Assembly (NCBI GenBank): GCA_964020155.1
Contig: OZ026563.1
Location: 4,117,940-4,130,439, forward strand
Length of the DNA: 12,500 nucleotides
DNA from: Chondrilla cf. caribensis
Taxonomy: Eukaryota; Porifera; Demospongiae; Chondrillida; Chondrillidae
Reading direction: 5' to 3'
Below the pieces are notes generated by a model, which saw nothing but the letters and a program-made list of their open reading frames with translations, was not told the origin of the DNA and did no database searches. The position numbers and the translations under genes are program-made. Below are positions 7,128-12,500 of this stretch, piece by piece (position 1 is the stretch's first letter; the number at the start of each line of letters is the position of its first letter).

Positions 7128-7196
<69 letters not shown>
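7084..7196. repeat. (CA)n microsatellite in the Ig1-Ig2 intron, module A
   Basis: Nearly pure CA, (GT)n on the transcribed strand, preceded by imperfect ACACAAACACGC words. Its counterpart in module B is a few bases shorter. Open frames of Val/Cys or Thr/His are repeat products. Confidence 0.95.
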
Positions 7197-7198
<2 letters not shown>

Positions 7199-7560
7199 AT
7201 ACGCCTGCAAATGTACAAGTAAATACATACAACAAACAAGTATAGTTTTTCTACTAAATATAGTCATAGACATTGTGGCTTTAGTAGAGTCTGATTTTTT
7301 CTGTTACTGTTAAGAGAGGAAGTCATTTAGAATAACCTTCAAATTCTAAGTTGATATTACCAGACAACGTCAATCACTGTTAAACTAACAGTAGCATATT
7401 TTTAGCAATTATAGCTTCTCATGTTACAGACATATAGAAAGATGTCTATTGTTGTGATGGTCAAGATGGAAGTGATAGTTGGGATGGAAGCACACACACA
7501 CACCTGCGCACAAGCAAACGTACACATAGAGAGAAACTCCAACACACATGATCCACTTAC

Positions 7561-7794
7561 CAAGGTCCCTAACTGTCAGGTTGAATACAGTGTAGAGATT
7601 AGTATCCACATTTCTGCAATACAAACACTGCCCACTCCGTTCTAGTGTCACAGTATCTATTTGAAATGTATCTGTCACAGTGTTCGATTTGTGATCGCCA
7701 TTAAATGTCCATTCACAAGTCTTACAGTGACAGTGAAATTGGTAACTGCGTCCATTCACAAGGTAAGCCTGAGTCACATTCCCCTCACTACATG
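7561..7794 (-). CDS. Ig1 domain, module A
   Basis: A 234-nt phase 1-1 exon, exactly one Ig domain. The acceptor is ATCCTTTAG and the donor is G followed by GTAAGT. The peptide begins around CSEGNVTQAYLVNGRSYQF, has HCHCKTCEW with the conserved Cys and Trp, and ERSGQCLYC as the S-G-x-Y/L-x-C end of the fold, followed by NLTVRDL as the last strand. Sequons NVT and NLT are present. It is identical at every base I compared with module B over 12278-12494. No signal peptide or start exon is seen upstream (7795-9634), so it either follows module B's Ig3 by splicing or has an unrecognised first exon. Confidence 0.88.
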
Positions 7795-7894
7795 CTAAAG
7801 GATGAAGAGGAGATTAGCAGTGTTAACAGAGTCTCAACAGAACACACACATTTGATGTATTGCACACACAATTTACGATCTTTCACTTAAACAC

Positions 7895-7926
<32 letters not shown>

Positions 7927-7938
7927 CACACACACACA

Positions 7939-7981
<43 letters not shown>

Positions 7982-7984
7982 ACA

Positions 7985-8041
<57 letters not shown>
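7895..8041. repeat. (CA)n microsatellite with CAGACA interruptions
   Basis: About 147 bp of CA repeat in the spacer or intron between the modules, with CGCA and CAGACACAGACA interruptions. No gene. Confidence 0.95.
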
Positions 8042-8042
<1 letters not shown>

Positions 8043-8285
8043 AATATTGCTCACATGAACATTGTATAGTCGGGATCTAAAATGTAAACTTATATGATTC
8101 CAATAGTAATAAAACACAATATTCAATATGGTGATAATTATTAATTTAGTTTTATATACACCAATTCTAAATTATTAAAGAATTTATACACACAGATGAT
8201 TACATCACTTGCTTCAATGCAGACATGTAGTCCAATACAGTGCAGTCCACTTAGCATGTCACATGTATTTTTAGGTTCATTTCAA
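8042..8285. other. AT-rich spacer without recognised features
   Basis: No exon, RNA gene or inverted repeat that I can support. A short donor-like GTGAGC on the minus strand near 8058 has no matching open exon. Confidence 0.6.
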
Positions 8286-8585
8286 CTTCCGGTATGTAAC
8301 GCTCGATATATATATATATATATAATATGTGTTCCTACGCGTAACCGCAACAATGAATTTATATTATAATTTTTATTGCGCGAAATAAAGATGGCCGATT
8401 TCGAACGCCGACAATTAGAATTTGGGCTAGAATTCGTGCGCTAAAGCTTCGACGAACGTATTAACCTCAGCGAAGGTTCTTCTGAACCTAAGAAAGACCT
8501 CCAAGTAATTCGAGTGCGGGGGGCGGCAGCCCCACGAGTTTTTGAACTCGAATTACTTGTTGTAAACATTGTGCTGGATCATTAG
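8286..8585 (+). other. Promoter-like segment, short broken reading frame and a 56-bp hairpin; possibly a decayed gene start or repeat
   Basis: On the plus strand ACTTCCGGT (an ETS-type motif common in animal promoters) and a TATATA run precede ATG at 8391. This opens MADFERRQLEFGLEFVR and then a TAA at 8442. The frame continues for about 46 more codons (SFDERINLSEGSSEPKK and on) before the next stop. Within it lie the inverted repeat GGTTCTTCTGAACC (8475-8488) and a perfect 13-bp inverted repeat AAGTAATTCGAGT / ACTCGAATTACTT (8503-8515 and 8546-8558) enclosing a G-run then C-run loop. It could be a pseudogene start, a structured RNA or the end of a repeat element. I do not recognise it. Confidence 0.3.
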
Positions 8586-9634
8586 GTTAGGTGATCATCC
8601 CAATATAAATGATATGTATTTTATGCCCACTGCCCACACTAATTGGTTCACCAGGGTCAACATTGAATTAGTTCAAAAATAAACAATGTCATTGCAAAAA
8701 TTATTATTGTTTGTTGAACCATAAGAATTTCATGTAGTACATTGATAGGCAAGAGAATAACCTATCTCTGTTGAGTCACTACAGATCACTTCAGATTGGG
8801 AGTGAATCAGTGTGGGTTGATCATAAATTTTTATCATTGATCACCACATCAGTAGCTGCTATTTAATGCATTATGCGGTATCGCATCACCAGTAGTGCCC
8901 ATCATAAATATTCGTAAGTTCAGCTTGTAATGGCTTCTTGATCTCTTTCTAATTCCTCCATTTCTTAAAATCATTGTTAGGTTTGTTCTCATTTCTCGAG
9001 TACTGGTGGATCATAGCATACTGAGTAGTATAGCAAAGTGCTGATTCTTTGCAGAAGAATGCAGCGGATGGAGAATTAAACGGATAGTTTACCATACATA
9101 TGAATTCGGTCTGGAAGATTTTGAGCGGATTTGGCATCGCAGCGGGGGCGGATTATCCAGGATGCACTGTAATCTCTCATCAGAAGAAGCCGCTAATTAA
9201 AAGGCGCATAAGCGTCCATATCGTCGGTCGCACAACTTGCGACTGGATTAAGTTGAGGAAAATTGCCGCAAGCCCGAATCGATTCGAATAATAATTATTT
9301 GTCGGCTTGTAGGCCTCCATCTAATAATCGCATGCGAGAAAACACGGTCACACATCTTGGTGTACGGACAATCGTCCGAACACCGTCGCTATCTACGGCG
9401 GTCCTACATCATGCGGCGCCTGGGGTGAAATCATTAGATGTAACATGTAGCGAGAGGCCATGGCAGTATTCTGCAGGACAGTATAATAGAATCTGATTCA
9501 TCAAAAGTTACAATTAATCTACGCAAGTGATCAGTGCGGTATAAACTAGAAACAAAGTATTCACGAAGCAGTACAATATTCGTTCGCAGTACTGTTGTGT
9601 ATCATATATATTGTACGGTGGGAATCATAGTTAC
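8586..9634. other. Spacer or intron between modules, no gene recognised
   Basis: 8586-8960 is AT-rich with nothing notable. 9060-9480 is richer in GC and CpG, with a 63-codon plus-strand open frame (9100-9291, beginning MNSVWKILSGFGIAAGADYP) that I cannot match to a family and that has no neighbouring support. I looked on the minus strand for a transmembrane exon for module B or a signal-peptide exon for module A and found neither. Confidence 0.55.
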
Positions 9635-10054
9635 CGTAAGCAGTGCTTTTTTTCACTTGGACTGGATCTCCAATAGACTGCCAGTCCTTCATCATCACAT
9701 TCCACACTTGGCACTGGTACCTGCCCTCAATGCTAGTTGTGAGGTTTAACATAGGTATGCTATCATCAGCTGTAGGGAGAGTATAGTTTTGGCACCAGGG
9801 TGCATTAGGAGCAGCTCTAGTATTGCAACACTGTGTGTCGGGTGCAATACCTCCCCTGGAGCACCTCTGGGAGGGGCCAAGGTGGGTGTAGTTCACCAGA
9901 CATATGCGATAGTCCTGTGCAAATGAGCCCTGGATCTCCCGTTTGGGTGAGGCACACACAACATTGGCGTATCCTCCCAGATCCATGGTGACCACACCCG
10001 AAGTCTGTTGCGATAGCGGGTAGTGGTAGAACCATGTCATAACTTGATATTTCC
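9635..10054 (-). CDS. Ig3 domain, module B, without transmembrane segment
   Basis: A 420-nt phase 1-1 exon. The acceptor is TTCCCTGTAG and the donor is G followed by GTAACT. The Ig domain matches module A's over about 130 residues, with the same cysteines and sequons, but differs at about 14 residues (for example MTWF for VPWF, D for P-A-D-Y's Tyr, VMMK for EMMK). Similarity stops right after DPVQVKK; here the exon adds STAY and a donor, with no linker or membrane helix. If the donor is ignored, the frame runs about 24 codons to a stop at 9561. The phase-1 end allows in-frame joining to module A's Ig1 (7794). A secreted or truncated product is the alternative. Confidence 0.82.
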
Positions 10055-10603
10055 CTACAGGGAATATACGTGTTATATATCAATTACCTTAGTAAGTGCT
10101 GGGAATCAACCATAATTGTCAAATCAATTATAAGTGCATAGTAACCTATCATTTAATCAATTAATCACTTGAAGTAATTAAGTGGACGTAACCAGAAATC
10201 ACTCCCACTTTATCAGACTGAGTAGTCATCCAATAGACATGAAGTGGAGACTACAGTACTTTCACATTTCAGGTACTCTTGAAGTACAAAATTGAACCCA
10301 CAGAGGAAAGGTTCTGGGTAATAAGGTTGGGGTGGCTTCCTGTTTCACTCAATCAATTACTGCCTTTGATAAATTTGCTTGCACTATTAACGATAATCAG
10401 ATTTGAAATGATCCTGGTGTCCCCGGGCTAGTATACCCACAAAGGACACATTGTGTACAGATGACTGTACGATTTGTGCCTCTCTGTCTATATGGTATGT
10501 ACGTACATATGTAGATATTATAGTGGACTCATTTTGTAGATAGGTACGTACGTATGTACAGTACATATACACAATATGTAGATGATTGTATGGGGACACT
10601 CAC

Positions 10604-10820
10604 ACATCACAATCCTTCTCCGTCCAATGAGAGAGTCAATCCCATTGTCAACAACACAAGTCACATAGTTGGGACGGTTATGCCAATTTGATAGTGTATA
10701 TATTTTGTGGAGGTCCTCATATAAATCCATATTTATATTCAATGTCTGAAGGACATAAGGGAGATCAGGAAATGAAAGACTTTCACAGCCAATCCAGAAA
10801 CACATATAATTGTAATATAA
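10604..10820 (-). CDS. Ig2 domain, second half (Ig2b), module B
   Basis: A 217-nt exon, phase 0 in and phase 1 out, with donor T followed by GTGAGT, homologous to 5852-6065. It keeps MCFWIGCESL and NYVTCVVDNG. It differs by P for S in SFPDL, H for Y, KIYTLSNWHN in place of KISTRSRHN (one residue longer) and R for G near the end. The intron before it is shorter than in module A because two minisatellite units are missing. Confidence 0.75.
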
Positions 10821-10830
10821 CTTGTACCCT

Positions 10831-11255
10831 GGTTGGTACACACTCCCGGTTGGTACACACTCCTGGTTGGTACACACTCCCGGTTGGTACACACTCCCGG
10901 TTGGTACACACTCCCGGTTAGTACACACTCCTGGTTGGTACACACTCCTGGTTGGTACACACTCCTGGTTGGTACACACTCCTGGTTGGTACACACTCCT
11001 GGTTAGTACACACTCCTGGTTAGTACACACTCCTGGTTAGTACACACTCCTGGTTAGTGCACACTTCTGGTTAGTGCACACTCCTGGTTAGTGCACACTC
11101 CTTGTTAGTGCACACTCCTGGTTAGTGCACACTGCTGGTTAGTACACACTCCTGTGTAGTGCACACTCCTGGTTGGTACACACTCCTGGTTAGTGCACAC
11201 TCCTGGTTGGTACACACTCCTGGTTAGTACACACTCCTTGTTAGTACACACTAGT
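10831..11255 (-). repeat. 17-bp intronic minisatellite, 25 units, module B
   Basis: The same unit as at 6076-6534. The first eight units next to the Ig2b exon and the last unit match module A's in type and order, whereas the middle differs, so the array has turned over internally since duplication. It also carries TACTAAC or CACTAAC in many units on the transcribed strand, and one odd unit (GTGTAGTGCAC). Confidence 0.97.
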
Positions 11256-11403
11256 ACCATAGAAATAGTCTAAACAGTACATATGTATGGTACAGTGTGC
11301 ACTGCGCCCAGTCTGCACAGTACACGTATACAGAATGTACACTATACGTATATGATCATGTCACACATACGTATGTACGTACAAATGTACAGTTAGCACC
11401 CAC

Positions 11404-11654
11404 CTGGTTCTTGTCAGTGTAGAAAACACAGGGAGAGAGATCTTCTAAACCATCCGAAATGTTCCACTGGATAGATGTGAATGGGGGATAGCCAGTGGCC
11501 ACTTTGCAGGAAACAGACAACACCAAATTGGAAATGGGCATATGTTCGTCGAAATCATAGTATTTATTTGTTTGGTCCTTAAGACTACATTCCTTTGTGT
11601 GATTTTCCGATGTACAGTTTTCCTTAAGATCATCAACTACAAAAGACATAGTCT
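11404..11654 (-). CDS. Ig2 domain, first half (Ig2a), module B
   Basis: A 251-nt exon with the same splice sites and phases as 6683-6933, and the same predicted protein throughout: TMSFVVDDLKENC, SVSCKVATG, SIQWNIS and ending TDKNQ. The open frame extends further upstream here only because the intron's poly-A tract is shorter. Confidence 0.9.
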
Positions 11655-11804
11655 CTGGGAAAAAAAACAGAAAGATATTATGCACACACACATGTACACA
11701 CACAACAAATGAAAGATATTATGTACACGCAAATCTACATGAGCAACGCATACACAAACATGCAAAAACAAACACAAAAATATAGAGCACATCAGAACAA
11801 TCAG

Positions 11805-11848
11805 AACACACACACACACACAAACACGCACAAAAACACACACACACG

Positions 11849-11913
<65 letters not shown>
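11805..11913. repeat. (CA)n microsatellite in the Ig1-Ig2 intron, module B
   Basis: Counterpart of 7084-7196, differing by a few repeat units and an ACGCATAC interruption. Confidence 0.95.
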
Positions 11914-11915
<2 letters not shown>

Positions 11916-12277
11916 ATACGCCTGCAAATGTACAAGTAAATACATACAACAAACAAGTATAGTTTTTCTACTAAATATAGTCATAGACATTGTGGCTTTA
12001 GTAGAGTCTGATTTTTTCTGTTACTGTTAAGAGAGGAAGTCATTTAGAATAACCTTCAAATTCTAAGTTGATATTACCAGACAACGTCAATCATTGTTAA
12101 ACTAACAGTAGCATATTTTTAGCAATTATAGCTTCTCATGTTACAGACATATAGAAAGATGTCTATTGTTGTGATGGTCAAGATGGAAGTGATAGTTGGG
12201 ATGGAAGCACACACACACACCTGCGCACAAGCAAACGTACACATAGAGAGAAACTCCAACACACATGATCCACTTAC

Positions 12278-12500
12278 CAAGGTCCCTAACTGTCAGGTTG
12301 AATACAGTGTAGAGATTAGTATCCACATTTCTGCAATACAAACACTGCCCACTCCGTTCTAGTGTCACAGTATCTATTTGAAATGTATCTGTCACAGTGT
12401 TCGATTTGTGATCGCCATTAAATGTCCATTCACAAGTCTTACAGTGACAGTGAAATTGGTAACTGCGTCCATTCACAAGGTAAGCCTGAGTCACATTCCC
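12278..12500 (-). CDS. Ig1 domain, module B (partial at window edge)
   Basis: Same exon as 7561-7794 with the same donor (G followed by GTAAGT). The window cuts it about 11 bases before the expected acceptor. It contains TQAYLVNGRSYQF, CHCKTCEW and SGQCLYC, and no base differences from module A were seen in the part present. Exons further 5' (signal peptide, perhaps more Ig domains) would lie to the right of the window. Confidence 0.88.

Larger units (their letters stand above)
3855..7794 (-). repeat. Segmental duplication, module A (Ig1-Ig2-Ig3)
   Basis: Almost base-for-base duplicate of 9647-12500, with exons and introns in the same order and orientation. The left limit is just after the codons for QVKK, where module A continues into the membrane segment and module B does not. 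The right limit cannot be seen because the window ends inside the twin Ig1 exon. Module A carries 962 bp of extra transposon and a 67-bp tandem duplication, and its minisatellite has two more units. Confidence 0.95.
264..12500 (-). other. Gene model: multi-Ig-domain single-pass membrane receptor with internally duplicated three-Ig module
   Basis: The exons 12278-12500 (partial), 11404-11654, 10604-10820, 9635-10054, 7561-7794, 6683-6933, 5852-6065, 3699-4262, 3331-3441 and perhaps 264-317 join in one reading frame on the minus strand. All junctions between domains are phase 1, and the two junctions inside Ig2 are phase 0. The predicted product is a type I surface protein: six Ig domains in view, one membrane helix, then a short cytoplasmic tail. 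Its 5' end with the signal peptide must lie to the right of the window. Ig domains with a transmembrane helix are typical of cell adhesion and immune-type receptors; the ligand cannot be inferred. The alternative is two tandem genes, with module B (9635-12500) secreted or broken because it has no membrane segment. The single-gene model is inference; the exons themselves are well supported. Confidence 0.6.
9647..12500 (-). repeat. Segmental duplication, module B (Ig1-Ig2-Ig3), continues beyond the window
   Basis: The twin of 3855-7794. The introns differ at roughly 1 percent of positions (five differences in about 530 bases between Ig3 and the 10570 region). Ig1 and Ig2a show no differences, whereas Ig2b and Ig3 differ by several percent. 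It lacks the Tc1/mariner-type element and the 67-bp duplication present in module A. Confidence 0.95.

Noticed and set aside
7424..7560. Extension of the Ig1 frame past 7561
   Set aside because: The sequence beyond is intron behind a strong GTAAGT donor, and the extra residues are CA-repeat and low-complexity sequence. The same holds for 12141-12277.
8949..9137. Minus-strand open frame as signal-peptide exon of module A
   Set aside because: No hydrophobic leader after a Met, and no phase-1 donor at a suitable place.
9100..9291. 63-codon plus-strand open frame in the GC-richer part of the spacer
   Set aside because: No recognisable family, no splice or promoter support, and the length is expected by chance.

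Overview
The window looks like nuclear DNA of an animal. The genes are broken by introns with GT/AG borders, (CA)n and GTAC-rich microsatellites are abundant, there are 17-bp minisatellites and at least three terminal-inverted-repeat DNA transposons, and the only clear host gene is an immunoglobulin-domain membrane receptor. I see no prokaryotic operon, tRNA or rRNA. The GTAC/TACATG-rich introns and the small Ig receptor exons would fit a marine invertebrate such as a demosponge, but that is a guess from general character and not a taxonomic call.

The main content is one Ig-receptor locus read on the minus strand, from right to left. It consists of a duplicated module. Module B (about 9647 to the right edge) carries Ig1 (12278-12500, cut by the window), Ig2 split over two exons (11404-11654 and 10604-10820) and Ig3 (9635-10054). 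Module A (about 3855-7794) carries the same four exons (7561-7794, 6683-6933, 5852-6065, 3699-4262). Its Ig3 exon runs on into a transmembrane helix and the start of a cytoplasmic tail. A tail exon (3331-3441) and possibly a second one (264-317) follow. Every junction between domains is phase 1. Module B's Ig3 has no membrane segment but ends at a phase-1 donor, and I see no signal-peptide exon or promoter between the modules. The simplest model is a single gene encoding at least six Ig domains, made by an internal tandem duplication of a three-Ig module. Two separate genes cannot be excluded.

The two modules are almost identical in Ig1, Ig2a and the introns. They differ clearly in Ig2b and Ig3, where nearly all changes alter the protein. 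A third, partial copy of the Ig3 exon lies at 1043-1228 inside a hAT-like element (853-1744), apparently a captured gene fragment.

From left to right: a possible tail exon and paralogous intron sequence (1-320); a large CA/GTAC microsatellite (about 433-852); the hAT-like element with the captured exon; a 22-copy 17-bp minisatellite (1934-2301); quiet AT-rich DNA; a Tc1/mariner-type MITE (3061-3279); tail, membrane and Ig3 exons; a 962-bp Tc1/mariner-type element (4830-5791) with a broken transposase start and an antisense gene fragment; Ig2b; a second 17-bp minisatellite filling the intron that splits Ig2; Ig2a; (CA)n; Ig1; a 1.8-kb spacer with (CA)n, a strong hairpin and no clear gene; then module B.
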